A DNA stretch of 64,000 nt from Maylandia zebra (taxonomy: Eukaryota; Chordata; Actinopteri; Cichliformes; Cichlidae), in assembly GCF_041146795.1 (NCBI RefSeq), contig NC_135177.1, forward strand, positions 25,920,060 to 25,984,059, in the 5' to 3' direction. The notes beneath the pieces were generated by a model. The model did no database searches and was not told the origin of the DNA. It worked only from the letters and a program-made list of their open reading frames with translations. Numbering within the stretch: position 1 is the stretch's first letter; every line of letters begins with the position of its first letter. Shown here in pieces: positions 1 to 43,858 of this stretch. The translations under genes and the position numbers were made by a program.

Positions 1-2549
1 TTTGTAGAGAAGTGTTGTTATTGAAGGAAAAGAAATGGAGCAGTTTCTGGGTCAAACTTGCTTGATTAGAAACTTTTTGAGTATTTAACTGCAATTTAAA
101 AGCAGTGGACTCTTTCAAATTACAGTTTTGGTATTGATAAATCAGTAAATTAATCATTTAGTCCTAGTTTTCTGCCAACTATTGGGCATTAAAAGGGAGG
201 TGGGCTTGAGGATTCAGTGCTGAATACAGATATTAAATAAAAATGTCCATGAGCAGGTTTAAATGTTTGTATTCTTCACAGTTAATTAAAATTTGTGGTT
301 TTATAAAGAAAGGTCTTCAAACGGTTGCCTTTTAAAAATCAACAAATGGCCTTGAAACTTCTGTTTCTAAATGAAAAATCTAACACCACGTTCAGCAGCA
401 TACTGCTGCCCACCGGGCCTTTCCCCGTCCTAAAAATCAGCACCTCACATCACATAACACTGACATATGTCTGGGTTGATAAAAGCAGCAGATCTGAAAT
501 GAGGGATTTTGCCAGGAGTTCTTGGTTTAATAGGATCATGAAGAAGCCTCATATGTGATGTCTTACTTTAATTAATGCCGTGTCTTATCTTAAAACATGC
601 CAGTTTTGAACTCTTGAAATTCACCCAGCAAGACTTTTAAGAGTCACTTAAAAGTCCTTTAGCTTGACTTTGAAGTAAGTTTTGGGAACCCTGTGTGGAT
701 AGTATTATCTAGTCCACAACTCAATCAGTTTTCCTTTATCTCTTTTTAATGAGGACATTGTGATCAGATACAGGTGCCGTATGTGTGTAAGTAGGTGTGG
801 CGAGTGGGCGTTTCATGTGCTCATAAGCTGGGTTTGACATGTATGTGTATTTTTATGTCTGCAAACCCAGCGTGTGCTCACTGAACCCCCCCCCCAAAAG
901 ACAAAAAAGAGAGCTGAGTGTGTTTGCATGTGTGCCTGTGCGTGAGTGTGTTTAATGCATTGCAGTATTGTGTAACCCTGACTAATGAATCATTGAGAAG
1001 CCCAGCGGGCCAGGGGTGACTTGACTAGCTGATTGGTAATTAATTGTTAATGAGGCTTAGCAAGCAAACAGGGTTTTTGGTGAGAAAGAGAAAAAAGATA
1101 GAAAGCTACTGAGATGAAAGGACAAAGTGTGAGGGAGGGGGAAAGAAAGGAGGAAAGAATAAGACTGCGAGAGGCTGAATTGACCAGATACTGCATCAAG
1201 GCATCGCACTTGATTAATGGGCGTACATACACACATGTACAAGTGCAACAATGCACACACACTCTGGAAGGTGGTTGAGTGACTCTGCATCACAATGCAG
1301 CGGCCTTGGGGAAATAGGAAGACTAAAAGGGGATTAAGGTAGACACCTCATCCACTGTTGCTGTTCTCCCAGGCTCATTGTCTTTTCTGGACTTCACTCA
1401 CACACACACATACACACACACAAACACACACACACACACACTAGTGGGAACGTAGTTGTTAACGTTTGTGGAATTGCTCAACACCTGTGTTGAACTATCT
1501 TTGCATCCATCCAACAGTATACAAGCTTGCTGATGTTGTCATGACTCAGTTAGACTCTGTTAGCTGCTTGATTTAAAGCATCCACTGTGGAATTGCAGTG
1601 CTGGGAAAGTTAAGTAGGAAACATAGCTGCATTTAAAAAATTATAAATAAATTGCTAAGTAAATAAATGAATACTGCACTATTCACAGAAAAATGTCATC
1701 CTTGACTCTGCATGTCAGTCAGACCCCTGCCTTCTAGAAACTTTGGGGTATTGGACATAACATGATTAATAAGTCAGGCAACTTCACTGGTAATGTTTTA
1801 ATAGATGTAATGAATCAGTACTAATAATGAGTACAACTGGAACCTAATATGTGCTAGTTACCGGTGAGCTTACTGTCCAACTTCCCAGAATCATCCTGAG
1901 ACCTAAATCTGTCCCTAAAACACATCACCTCAGCACTGTGGGCTTTTCATAAGAACAAATTACAAGCAATGTAATATTTTTGTTGATAGCACATCTAGTT
2001 TGTTTTAAATATGGGTGGTCAGCAGGGGTTCAGTAATGTATAGTAATAATCCCCCAGATTTATAGTTTTATTAGTAAACGACACAGAAATGACAATTTGC
2101 ATGTAACTTAACTACTGAAATCTAAAAGCACACATGGGTAGTTGATCTGCTAGCAAGCTACTGAAAAATGTAGTTAAACTGGTTTAACTACATTCATTGT
2201 ATCACATGCTGTTTAACTCTGTAGCAGCAGCAAAATATATTTTTCTTCATTTATTAATCCTGCTCATCAAATCATTGACTGATCACTTGATCAACAAGGT
2301 TGAAGGTTGTAATTATATACAGTCACCAGTCTGAAATCACTGTTTGGTGTTTTAGCCTGAAAAGTGACCAAAGCTACTCCAGTAATTAGAATAATTACCT
2401 GCTATACCAATAATATTTATTCTTTTGCGTTCAATGCTGGAGCCACATTTTCTGCTTCAGCGTGATGATATCATATACACAAGGGCAGGTCCATAGAAAG
2501 GGCTCTCTGAGTGTGTTGAGGAAATACTTGACTGGTGTGCACAGAATGC
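1..2549. other. Non-coding stretch, no gene recognised
   Basis: AT-rich sequence with no open frame that resembles a known protein and no convincing exon. It may be upstream sequence or a long first intron of tmem145, whose start-codon exon I could not locate. The only notable item is the CA-rich microsatellite near 1.4 kb. Confidence 0.6.
1399..1441. repeat. (CA)n microsatellite, imperfect
   Basis: About 43 bases of alternating CA with a few interruptions (one T and one extra A). Ordinary simple repeat. Confidence 0.9.
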
Positions 2550-2705
2550 TCAGACCCATCAAACACCTTTCGGGATGAAGTGGATTGCCAATTGCAAGCC
2601 GGGCCTTATCGCTGACATCAGTGCCTAACCTCAGTAATGCTACTACGGCAGAAAAGAACCAAATCCCTGCAGCCAGGTTCAGAAAACTTGAGTAAAGACT
2701 TTCTA
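2550..2705 (+). mobile_element. Tc1-like transposon relic (C-terminal transposase fragment)
   Basis: Reads like the decayed end of a Tc1/mariner transposase, around the stretch that in intact elements encodes the 'IEHLWDEL' region and the following ~40 codons. Frames are broken and no terminal repeats were found. A second relic of the same type, matching over about 110 bases with many differences, lies at 22915-23080. Family assignment is from memory of fish Tc1-like consensus sequences. Confidence 0.5.
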
Positions 2706-5700
2706 CAATAATATTGACTTTTATAGTGATATTCTTATGTCTATGGCTTAGGAATATTTGTTCTCAAACACATATAGATGTGATGACTGGATGTCAACGG
2801 GCTTTGTTCAGCAGTTCACATAATTTTGACTATGTACTGTGTTTTATTTTGTGTTTGGCTCCACTACTTTGTTGTTTCCCACACATAGACTTGGGGGAAC
2901 CATCCAGGTCTATTAACAGTTGCCCAATGAAGGCAAATTAGCCTTTTTTCTTTTATCTATCCAAAATAATAACATAATCAAGCTCATTTGCTCTTACTGT
3001 GAAAGTTCAGTTGCAGGAAATCAGCTAGTCCTGTCTCCTGTTTCAGGTTGCTGTTACGGCAGTCCTTCAAGTCGCTCAGCTTGCTTGTCTCTCGATCATA
3101 CACTCCTACTCCTACGTTACCTTCTTGGAATGCAGCTGGTAACTCTGGTCCCGTTTCGCACTGGAGATTTGCTGTAAGCTGAAGGGTGACTCTCACCAGA
3201 ACGTGTAGCAGGTGGAGAGCTGAGGCTCAACGAAGCTGCAGAGCAGAACAAGGACTGCCATCAGTACCTGGGGTTCAAGACAGTGGAATTTGAGTCTGTT
3301 CAGGGGTCTTGGACATTAGTGTGCACCCACTGCAGTCTAATTATGTGGCAAACACTGAAGTCTTTTAAGTCTATTAAGCATTTAATGGCAGTATGCATGA
3401 CCAGTAGATACTGGGTCACTCATTGATGGTTTAGTTGATGCAATGCTTAAATTTGAGATGAGAAATTTTCAGTAGGATCTTGATAACTGGAAATTCATCA
3501 ACTCTGTTTTTATTCTCGAGTCTTTTAGATTCATTTTTTTGTCACTTCATTAATCAGTAATTCACTTATTTGAACTTGATCCAGAAATTAGTGTGTGAAA
3601 TTCCTGACTGTCCTCTTCAGTGTGAGAAGCTTATAGAGTTGGCAAGTAAGTTGAACTTAAATCCGCATTGAACCTCATTGTTTGGACTTGTATTCTACTC
3701 CCGGGTACCTGTGCAGGAAATTGAAGGACAAGTACACAGCAAAAACACAAAACAAGGATTGTGTGTTGCTTAATGTTTCTATGGCAGCTGCAAATGAAGG
3801 TATGCTGTGGTTGCTATGGCACTAATGGGGGAGGAGAGAGGTTTGTGTGTGCATTAAGTGATCTTTATCGAAGGGTAGGCATGTGTCACGTTGGCCATGG
3901 CATGCTGTAAAGTGTGTGATGGATGCATTCGAGCAATTCTGTGTGTGTTCGTGTAACAAAAGGGTCTTTCACAGTCCTGGCCTGTGGTGAGTTAAATTAC
4001 ACCCCCCACTATCTCAATAACCCAACTGGACCACCCCTCTCTCCTCTCTCCAGGGATTCATCTCTGGGTCAGTGTTTTCCTCTCCTGCCCTGGTTGTCAT
4101 GGTTACTGCCTTAAGCGTCACCCAGGACGACGCACGGAGGTGGACTTGAGTCCCGGGCTTCACTGACTTTTGGAGTTTGCCATGAATTATAACCCAGAGG
4201 CTCCAGGGGCTGAAGCTGGCTGGCAGTAGCTGAAATATGGCTGCAGTTTTGTTTTGCTGTGATATATGGAGGCGGCGGCGCTAGCCATGCTACGCTGCTC
4301 TGGATGCACTTTATTTCTCAGCACAGAAATCACCGTGCTTGTTTATGTAGGGAGAAGGCAGGGCAGAGGTAATTACAGTATAATGGTGCATGGGGAGTTT
4401 TCTTGGTTGGTTGGAGATCAAGAGTTCATAACAACTAACCTCAAGGCTTGTTTTAATAAGAAAGAGGCAAACTGCGGTCTTTGGAGAGGTTGAAACGTGC
4501 AACAGGATGATACGCACACTGTGCAAGAAAATGTGCTCATGTTTTGGATCAGTGTGTTTTTAACATTTGAGGAGCACAATTGATTTTAAGGATAGTAAAT
4601 ATTAAGCACAACTCTGAGATCAGCGTGAAGTTTGGACACACTAACCGACTCGTATAGGTGCTGGTACTGCACAATAATAAAATATTTTATCCACATTTCA
4701 GGGGCTATATCTGATTTTCTGCGCAGCATGTTATAGTTTAAATGAGCTTTTACCAGTGAAGCTAAATTAGTTAATTCAGTTATCATCTTATATGTTATAT
4801 GCATGTGCCTGTTCCATTGTCATAGCCTCAATAGTAATCAGCAATCTTAGGTTAGTAAATAACTTAAAAGCCTCATATGTGGCCACACCAAGTCAAGCTG
4901 AACCAAAATTTCGAGTACAGAATAGAGTAAAATAGCCTCTACGTCCTCTGATTTGTTGTCAGATAATATTGTCAAAGAAAAGCACTTTTGATAGACCATA
5001 TGCAGCATATGGACGCAGCATGATACCTGCAATTTTTTAGTAGTGTTTCTACTTCAGTAGCATTTACCTACTCTGTATTGTCTTATCAGTGAATTTTGTA
5101 CAATTCGGCGAACTGTCTTGCTGACTTGGAATCGGCTAATATTAGCCAGCTTCTGTTGACAGATTACACACTCGGGCTGAGACCTGTTCACAGACCAGTG
5201 AAAGCAAAAGATAGATAGCTTCTGCTGTTAAGTCACAGCTTTTTTTTCTCTTTTGTTTAGGTGGTGGACATCTGCACTGGTGGTTAGTTGCAATTGCTTT
5301 ACGTGCGAGTGATTTATTTATATTTTTTCCCCTCACGGGATTTACTATCCTTCTCGCTTTCAATCAAACATTCATTGTGTCACGCTGTCATGATTTCCAC
5401 CATCTGGCAGCTGCACGAAGGGACTGGAGTTCCTTTTGACAGTTTAAAGATGTATTTTTAGGAGAAATGAATGTGTACAAACCACTGATACAGTAGACTA
5501 ATGATTAATTCATACCTTTTGTGCAGTTGCATCTTGCAATAATAATGAATAGTTGTAAAAAGGTTGGTAGGGCTTCTTGACTGAAATTTTTGTTTGGTAA
5601 AAGCCAAATAAAATGAGTTTTCAAGTTTATCATCAGTTCAAGTCTTAATTAGGAAATCAGAACAAATTGTAATTTTATAGCAAAATTCTTGAATGGTTAC

Positions 5701-6020
5701 ATTTTTTTAGAACAAATTAAAGTGCAGATTTCTTCATTGTAACTTACTGTAAACCTTTAGTGCAGCTTTTAGGATGTGATGATCAGCATGTGCTTATGTG
5801 CGTATTGGTATCTCATGATAAAGTTTTGTGGGAGTTTGCGAAAGGCTTTTGGAGCCTCGTTTCTTCGACATATGTGACAGTGTATTTCTTTTATATGTTT
5901 CTTGTCAATTAAATAGACCAGCAGCATCTCTCCTTAGGTGACAACCTCAGAGAATATCTGGGATTGTGACATTTATAATGCAACACCTGCTGTCAAGGTT
6001 ACCATATGCATCTTATATAG
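2706..6020. other. Non-coding stretch, no gene recognised
   Basis: No exon or repeat I can name. A short frame near 4266 begins with an alanine-rich stretch after ATG. It does not continue into a recognisable protein and I do not call it a gene. Confidence 0.5.
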
Positions 6021-6024
6021 CTTG

Positions 6025-6990
6025 TAGAACCACTTTTAACAGGAATATTTTAAAGCAACCATTTTCTGTATGACTTGATAAGTCTCCCATCATTGTTGAG
6101 GAATTATGGCTCACTCTTCTTTATAAGGTTGTTTATTGAGTTCATTGATTTTTGGGCATTTGTTTATGCACAGCTCTCTTAAGGTCCCCCTCATCATGAA
6201 AATCTGAACTTTGTCTAGAAAACACCTTTTTAATTATTTTGTTTTTCAGCAGATTTGCTGCTGTGTTTGGGGCCAATGTCCTCTTGCATGACCTAATTGT
6301 GGTCAAGCTCCAGCTTGGCTCTAGAATACTTAAGCACACAGAAGAGTTCATGTTTAACTCAATGACTGCAAGGAACCCAGGGTCTGTGGCTGCACAGTAA
6401 GCTCATACATAACCTCTCCACCATTGTGCTTGACAGTTGGTGTGAGGTGCAATATGAGCAAACATCTCCACTTTGGTCTCATCTCACCAAAGACATTGTT
6501 CCATAAGTCTCATGCTTTGTTCAGATGCAACTTCACACACTTAAGCTGTGCTGCAAGGTACTTTTTTAGAGAGAAGATGACTTCTGCAGGCAAAACAGGC
6601 CATTCTTGTTCAGTCTTCTGAGGCCTGTAGAATCTGAGATGTAGAACTTGGGTTTTTTGCAGTTTCCTTAAGCATTGCATCGTCTGATCTTTGGGTGGGT
6701 TTGCTGGGACATCCACTCCTGGGAAGAATGATGTTTTCCACTAATGAATCATCATTCTCACTGTAGGTGGAATTCAGATTGTTTGGAAATGACCTTATAA
6801 CGCTTCTTAGATTTATGTGCGGCAACAATTACTTCTTTAAGACTGCTGATGACTTTCCTCTTTAGCATTTTGTTAACACACGCTTGAATACTCCAGACCA
6901 AAACATCTGCATTTATAGAGGTGGTCACACTTACTGATGATCAGTTAATTAAGTGCATTTGATTAGCAGCGCCTGGCTGCTCCTTGTAAA
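6025..6990 (-). mobile_element. Degenerate Tc1-like transposon
   Basis: Minus-strand reading gives recognisable but frameshifted pieces of a Tc1 transposase: the 'MNSSV..SILEPSW' stretch, a frameshifted 'DNDPKH'-like catalytic region, and 'DLKRAVHKQMP' near the C-terminus. The plus strand shows the matching non-coding margins of this common fish family on both sides. Stops and frameshifts make it a dead copy. The same family recurs at 8700-9300 in the same orientation. Borders are approximate because no clean terminal repeat is visible. Confidence 0.75.
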
Positions 6991-8690
6991 TTGCAGCATG
7001 TAAATTGTTCTAATCTTTAAGATAACAGTCTTGCTTCATTTGACGTCATCTGTGGATCAGCATTAAAGCTTTTTCGTATTGTTTTTTTTGTCACAAATAC
7101 AACAGAAGCTAAACTGGAAATTGTTTTAGTGCTGGAAGTAAATACTGTAATTGTAGGTAAGTACAGCTCAGTGCTTGTAACAAAAATGTGTTGTATTGTA
7201 TGTAGTTTGATTTCAAAAATGAAAATTGTAAAAAGAAAATGAGGAGCTGCTTTTGGCTGCTCATTATTTCTCATGGGGTTACTCTGTTAGATGGATCTGT
7301 ATGTTTGATTTCCCATTTTTATACTGGATGCTTTTCCTGATTCAAGCCTCCTCTTTATCTGGACTCGGGATAGGGGTTAAGTCTCCTGCTGGTCTCGAGC
7401 CAGGGGTCCTAGTGTGCAAGTTGAATTTGTTAACTGCTACGTATAAATCAAAATTCACAATGTTTCTTGCCTCAATGATTTATTTATTTACATTTCAAAT
7501 GCATTGTTTAAACAGCTTTGTATTGTGTAAGTATCAAAATTAATCTAATACCAGCAGTGTGCAAACCTTTAAAAATGACATCCAGCACTAGATGTAAGCC
7601 AGAAATACTTTGACTTTGTCAGAAACGCCCAGCCTGTACCCCAAATTTAATCAGCTACTTTTGTAAACTGCAGAGGCCATTGTCTGTCATTTTGCTAGCC
7701 AAGCACTTAAGATATTGTTAATCACAGGCGACACCCTAGTGACTGTGAGGCTTTTACCACAAACCTGCAGTATTTCAAATATAAATCCAGCCTCAGTCTT
7801 TCCCCTAATGCCATTTGTACAAATGAGACTTCTACCATTTGGTGTATTAATTTTACAAGATTAGCTGTTACAACTTCTTAAGGATTTGATGTCTCATTTT
7901 AGTTTTAAAGCAGTTCATTCATTCTGGCTGCCTCAGTAGGGCCTACTCGCACTGGGCAGTCATCCAGACGGAGAAGCGTGTGTAAACAACATATAAGTGA
8001 TGTGGTGTTAGTGCTGTGTTCAGCACTATGATCCATATCTACAGTGTGTGTCTACCTACAGCTGTATAGAACAATTTATAGAGAGATCACCAGTGACTGA
8101 TCCACCATCCTCACGCTGCTGCAAGTACCTTATGTAAGCTCAGTGAAGTACACCATCAGCACTGTTATCTGGTCTCATGCTGCTAAGTTTATGGATGAAT
8201 AATATTAAGAAGAAATACTTTTTTCTTCCTCTCCACCTCTTTCTTATTAATGTGCTCAGCAGCCCCCTAATGCCCTTTCTGCTTACCCTTTCTAGAAGTT
8301 TATGCTCTTGGCACTAGCTCTTTCATTTATACTTTTCTTTTTGTTCTTATTCTGTCAACTTCTTGGTTTTTCACTGCTTTTCTGCTTTCTTTTTTTTCTT
8401 TTAATGCTTCTTAACTCTTCCCTGCTGTTATAACTCGCTTTCCCGGTGTTTGCTCTTACTTGTCTTTATAGCTCCATTTATGTCCTCACCATCTCTTATT
8501 TTCTTTCTTCTCTTCCCTCCGGCTCCCCTTCCTTTTATATCTTTAACTTCCATATGTCTCCTTCCCCGCAGTCTCTCTGTTCTTTAGCCGAGCTGGTGCT
8601 GTAGCTTTCAGGCAAGTTAATGTCTGGCTGCTGGTTGGTCTGTTTACTGATATATCCAAGTAATTATTGGATAAGCTTTTAAATACATTT
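6991..8690. other. Non-coding stretch, no gene recognised
   Basis: No coding signal. The part around 8200-8580 is pyrimidine-rich on the plus strand. Confidence 0.5.
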
Positions 8691-8699
8691 TGGATGCAA

Positions 8700-9300
8700 T
8701 ATCAGCATTACCCAGAGAATGTACGCAATTAAAAGTTTTTTGTTTTTTAACTTGTGCAACATCTAAATGTCTAATCTATTCTCCAACTTTACCTAAAGAA
8801 AAAACTCAACCATTGGAGTTGACTTTATCAGTCCTTGTGGAGGAATTTTGTGGGTTGTGGGGATTCATTTATGCACATCTCTCTAAGGTCATGCCACAGC
8901 AGTTTTATGCAGTTTAGGTCTGGACTTTAACTGGGTCATTGCAACACCTTGATTCTTTTCTTTCTCAGACATCCTGCTGTGGATTTGTTGCTGTGCTTGG
9001 GCTCATTGTCCTATTTCATAACCCACTTTCAGCCAAATTTTAGCTATCAGACAGATGGCCTGACATTTGACTCTAGAATACTTTGGTATTTCATGGATGA
9101 CTCAGTGACTGCAAGATGCCCAGGTCCTGTGGCTGCACAGTAAGCCCAAATCATCACCTCCACCACTGTGTTTGACAGTTAGTATGAGGTGTTTGTGCTG
9201 ATATGCTGTGGCGCTGTGCATCTCCACTTTAGTCTCTGCATTTTTTTTTCTTTTTAGAGAGAAAAGGCTTTTTCCTCACCTTTTTGAATTTTCATAACTT
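8700..9300 (-). mobile_element. Degenerate Tc1-like transposon (second copy)
   Basis: Antisense to a Tc1-like transposase gene of the same family as 6025-6990. The plus strand carries the complement of the region around the second catalytic Asp, the stretch encoding the 'WPSQSPDLN'-like block and the 'ATGPG' block, each interrupted by stops. It is shorter than the first copy and lacks both ends. No coding capacity remains. Confidence 0.75.
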
Positions 9301-39442
<30,142 letters not shown>

Positions 39443-41820
39443 GATGGAGAGAAAGGCAGGACAGAGGAAGTTGGGCAGTAGGGCGGGGGGGAGCATGAAA
39501 GCAAGGACAGAATGACAATAAAAATAGAAATAGTGACAATAACTTAAGAAATATAGTGGAATTCAAAGTATTACACTTATGACAGAAAAGGTCAGCCGAA
39601 AAAAAAAAGAAATGAAAATGTTTGGAAGGACGAAGAAGAGATCATCAGAAAAGTGAATCCCTAAACGGTCGCTTTTCACCTTTGAATGGAAACGATCAGA
39701 ATGGAGGAGTGAGGAGAAATGGCCGAGGCACAAGTGCAGAGCTTGTTAAAGAATAAAGAAGCAATAAATATTTGATGTTGACCAGTAAAAGGCACACAGG
39801 GAGAAAGATGACAAAGTGGATGTAGCCAGAGCAAAAAATGATAGCTGTGCACAAAGCGGAAATGAACAAAATTCTTGAAATAGTTTTCATTCAAAAATTC
39901 ATGAGGCATTGATGGTGTGCCTGAAAGAGTTTGTAAATAGCTAAACCCGGTGAGTGCTACCAATCTACATAGTTTTTTTTGTTTTTTTTTTTGTTAAAGA
40001 AGGAAAGATTTATTTTTGTTTTTTCCACATCATTAAATTGTAGTTGGTGCTGTGACCATAGAGAAACATCATGCCATTACATGTTCTGGGTTAATCTAAA
40101 AAAGGATTTTTTTTAAATTTTTGACACTGTTTGATAAAGCTTAGATACATTTACTCTATACGAAATCTGTTCGGTTTATTTATATTCTTATATGCCTTTC
40201 ATTGCAGCTGGCTATACTGGATTGATATGCTGATGTGTAACTGTAAATGTCACGTTTACTGTGGGCACTCCTAGGTACAGTGCTTGTAAAAACACGCATG
40301 TTTGTATTGTATTTCCTGTCTGATTATATGTACTCAACATGACCACACAATATTTGCATATTGTGTGTATTGAACTCTTTCATTTTGTAAATGCATACAA
40401 TAAGCTTCAGTATATTTCGACTGGATAAACTCTGTTGTTACTCCAGTCAAAAGCGTCTTGCGCTGTTTGAGACACAATATAAAACAAATGTTATATTGTT
40501 TTTTTGTTTTTTTTTCTTTGGTTGAATTTTCACTAGAGTACAGAATATGCCTGTTTAAAAAAAAAAGTCATTTCTGTGTATGTAGACGTTGGTGAATGTA
40601 CTGATGCAATACAGCACAAGGACAGGGGTGATTTTCAAGTTACTGGAATTACTCTAGTATACCTTTTGTCAATTTTTCTTTTTGCCTCTCTTTGGCTTGC
40701 TTACATCTGACACATCCATGACTTAAAAGCTGGAGGCTGCCTTTTTTTATAGAATACAAGTAACTTCATTCTCACCTCTGTCTCAATCCTGAAACACGAA
40801 TATTATATTTGTCGGGTTCTCGCGCCTGAATAATTTACCCAGTGTGAGAAGCTGAACAAATATTACTAGTTTTGTATCCCCTAATATTGAGCTATAACAA
40901 GAAAAAACAACAAAAAAAAACTTGTAGATGAACTGTGAAACAGATACCGTGTACATTTCGTCTGTCCTGCATGGAGCACTTTAATGTTCCTGGTCTTAGT
41001 CTGTTTATTCGTGATGATGTCACCTTATAAGACTGCTTTGAAACCTGTATTCCTACAACATCGAGTACTATTCCAGATGCATACACCTGTAAATACAGTC
41101 CAAAAACGCCATCAACTGTCCAAACGTTTGAAGTTAACGTTTCATGCTTAGTCAGTGTAACACAACACTGAGTCTCACATGCTGGTAAGATTTATGTAAG
41201 GGTGTCATTGAGACTGAGTACACTTGACAAATTCAGTGTTTTTTTTTATCTCGACCTTTCATTCATTTCTGGCTTATAAAATCTGTGGCTCTGCTAATTA
41301 TCCACAGATGTGTCACTGGCAATCTTTCTGTAATGGAGTTTAGGCAACGTTAGGACTGTGGTGTGTACCTTGTAATGTAATCAGAGGTGTAACTTAGTCT
41401 GTGCAGCTGAATGATACTTGAATTGGAGTATTAGCTGTTATTTCTGATTATGTTTCTGATTTGTATTTGGCATGTCTGCCATTTCGTCATCTGTTGACCA
41501 TTGTTATGGTTGCCATGACTTGACAGATTAGAAACTGGGTGACTCGATATACCTACTGAATTGTGTATCCCTGCTTCAACCTTGTTTATAATGACTTTTA
41601 ATTACAGAAATGACACAAATAACTGGGGACAGAGCGCAAAGAAAAGAGATTGTGTATGCATGACAGAAAACAGCACAGCTTTTAGGCTACTCAGAGTGAT
41701 CTGGTTAAGAGCACATCATTAAAGCACCGTCAAATGCATTTTAATGGTGTCAAATAATAATTCTAAAGAAGCTGTACATATACACTTTTTGCCAAAATAA
41801 TAAAAAAAATCTTTGGTTTT
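39443..41820 (+). other. tmem145 3' untranslated region (extent inferred)
   Basis: Begins after the TGA at 39440-39442. AATAAA signals occur at 39518-39523, 39752-39757 and 39763-39768, and a late one at 41799-41804. The proximal cluster would give a UTR of about 350 bases, the distal one about 2.4 kb; which is used cannot be told from the sequence. No other gene is seen in the interval. Confidence 0.5.
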
Positions 41821-42174
41821 ATTAGAGGCTTTGCCTGGCTTTGTGTTATATGGCTCCTGTGTTACGATCCAGTTAGGACAAGGGCACGTGTCCAAAGGAG
41901 TAAATCTAATATTTGTAAATCAAATTTAGAATCTGTTCTCATTACAAGTCCATTAAAGTAAAACACCACAGGGACAGACTCCAGCCTGCTCACAATCTGA
42001 TGTAGGCTAGCCTAATTGTTTCGCAGTCACTGCCAATATCCTGTTTGGTGACCCCTGAAGTACAGAGCCACAACAAAATGCCAGTGTTTGAGTTTCAGGT
42101 AGAGACACAAGCTTTCATTATGACTAATGTAACAGTCTTCAGAGAAAAAAATGAAAAAATATAATGCTTGGTAA

Positions 42175-42395
42175 TGAGCAGTGTGATATAAAGCAATGTT
42201 GCTTCCCAGCAAGAAGGTGCCTGGTTTAAAGCCAGGCTGGGGCCTTTTTTCTGTGGAGTTTGCATGTTAGAGTAACCGGTGAATCTAAACCGAGAATGAG
42301 TGGTTATCTGTCTCTATGTGTTAGCTCTGCAATAGACTGGCAGCCTGTCCAGCCCAGCTGTGATCCTGAATTGGATAAGAGGATGGATGAATTTG
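42175..42395 (+). mobile_element. Degenerate tRNA-headed SINE
   Basis: Order of blocks matches a widespread fish SINE-like repeat: decayed B-box region (GGTGCCTGGTTTAAAGCCAGGC), CTGTGGAGTTTGCATGTT, TGGTTATCTGTCTCTATGTGTTAGC, GCAATAGACTGGCAGCCTGTCC, then GGATAAGAGGATGGATGAAT. Many substitutions and no A box retained. Confidence 0.65.
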
Positions 42396-42732
42396 TTTTT
42401 TTCTTTAGTTTAAAAATACACAGCTATTGCTGGAGCCATGGCTAATGTTATTAGTTACACGTGTGCTTCCACACTGAGTCATTCACTGCTCCCTAGATGA
42501 TAAACACTGTATACCAAAAGGTGCACTTTTATAGTCTAGTAAGCAATAAACTGACAATTTGAGCACATGAATCACCGCTGTTATTGTTCCCAGAAAAAGT
42601 GACATGTGACACATTGTATTAGGGATTTGTCAGTATGAAGTAGTGTATATGCAAAGGCACTAATAACAGGATGGTGGAGGGAAGATGTAGGCCATTATTT
42701 TGTAAATTTAGGTCTTAGATGTGAGATTGGCT

Positions 42733-43345
42733 GCCACTTTATTAGGTACATTTTACTAGTTATCATTTTGGACCCTGTTTTGTCTTCAGAACTCCATTAA
42801 TTTATTGTGACATGGATCTAACAAGGTGCTTGACACAATCCTGAGAGATTTGGTCCTTATTGACATAATATCACAGAGTTCCTGAAGAACCCAAAGATGC
42901 TCTGTTGGATTGAGGTCTGGTGACTGTTCAGGCAATTTGAGTGCAGTGAACTAATTTCTATTTTCAAGAAACCAGTTTGAGGAAATGCACTGTGATGCTA
43001 ACCTGCTGGAAGCATCCACCAGCAGACGGGTACATCGTGCTCATAAAGGGTGAGCAACAATACTCAGATTGTGACATGTAAATTACACTGTTTGTGCCAA
43101 ATTCTGACGTTCCCATCAAAATGTTGCAACAGAAATCAAGACCAGGAAATCTTTTGTTACTCATTTTTTTGTGAGTCTGTGCAAATTGTAGCCTTGGCTT
43201 CCTGTTTCTGACAGCAGTGCACCTAGTGTGAACTTCTGCTGCTATAGTCCATCTGCTTCAAGGTTCAACATGTTGTGCATTCAGAGTTGTTCTGATCATG
43301 GTGGTCCAGGAAAATCAGAGTAGATCAGCAGTTTCTGAAATACTG
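42733..43345 (-). mobile_element. Tc1-like transposon relic (left part)
   Basis: Starts CACTTTATTAGGTACA, the recognisable terminus of a common fish Tc1-like family. Its internal blocks follow in antisense (GATTGAGGTCTGGTGACTG, CAAGAAACCAGT, GCTGGAAGCATCCACCAGCAG, AGATCAGCAGTTTCTGAAAT). No open frame survives. Confidence 0.7.
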
Positions 43346-43399
43346 ACCAGCCCATCTGCCATGAATGAATTGAGCTTCTGCTCAAAACCAGTCATATGT

Positions 43400-43858
43400 A
43401 AATTACATTACTCACCTGGTTACAGTGCACTGTACTACTGGTAAACTGATTGCTGCTGTTCATGGGGTTACTTTAACATGCATCGCACACCTAAACAGTA
43501 CTGCAGGACAAGCATACCCTAACGCTGCAGTGCCCATACCAAGCAGGACAATGAGCTCTGGCACACTGCAAAAAGTGCAACAGCTCAGGGGACTTGACAA
43601 AGAGTTCAAGGGGTTGACCCAGCCTCCAAACTCCCCAGATCCCAGTCCAATCGAACATCCGTGGAATGCGCCATTACAAATCCCATTCCACGGAGGCTCC
43701 ACTGTGCAACCCACAGGACTCACAATCATCTACTGCCATTCACCACAGAACTCTCCCAGAGGTCCCATGCCCCAGCAGGTCAGAGCTATTTCGCCAGCTT
43801 GAGGAGAGCTGTGTAATGTAATCCAGGAGGTTTTAATGTTGTGGTTGATTGGTGTATG
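43400..43858 (+). mobile_element. Second Tc1-like relic, opposite orientation
   Basis: Plus-strand sequence contains a decayed Tc1 C-terminal block (SPDPSPIEHPWNA in a 125-codon frame at 43425) and ends in TTTTAATGTTGTGGTTGATTGGTGTAT, the usual 3' margin of another fish Tc1-like family. It directly follows the antisense relic at 42733-43345, so the two form a composite. Confidence 0.65.

Noticed and set aside
4266-4493. Short ORF starting with ATG and alanine codons, considered as the missing tmem145 signal-peptide exon
   Set aside because: It does not encode the expected residues before DWVF, has no fitting splice donor, and the frame continues without resemblance to any protein.
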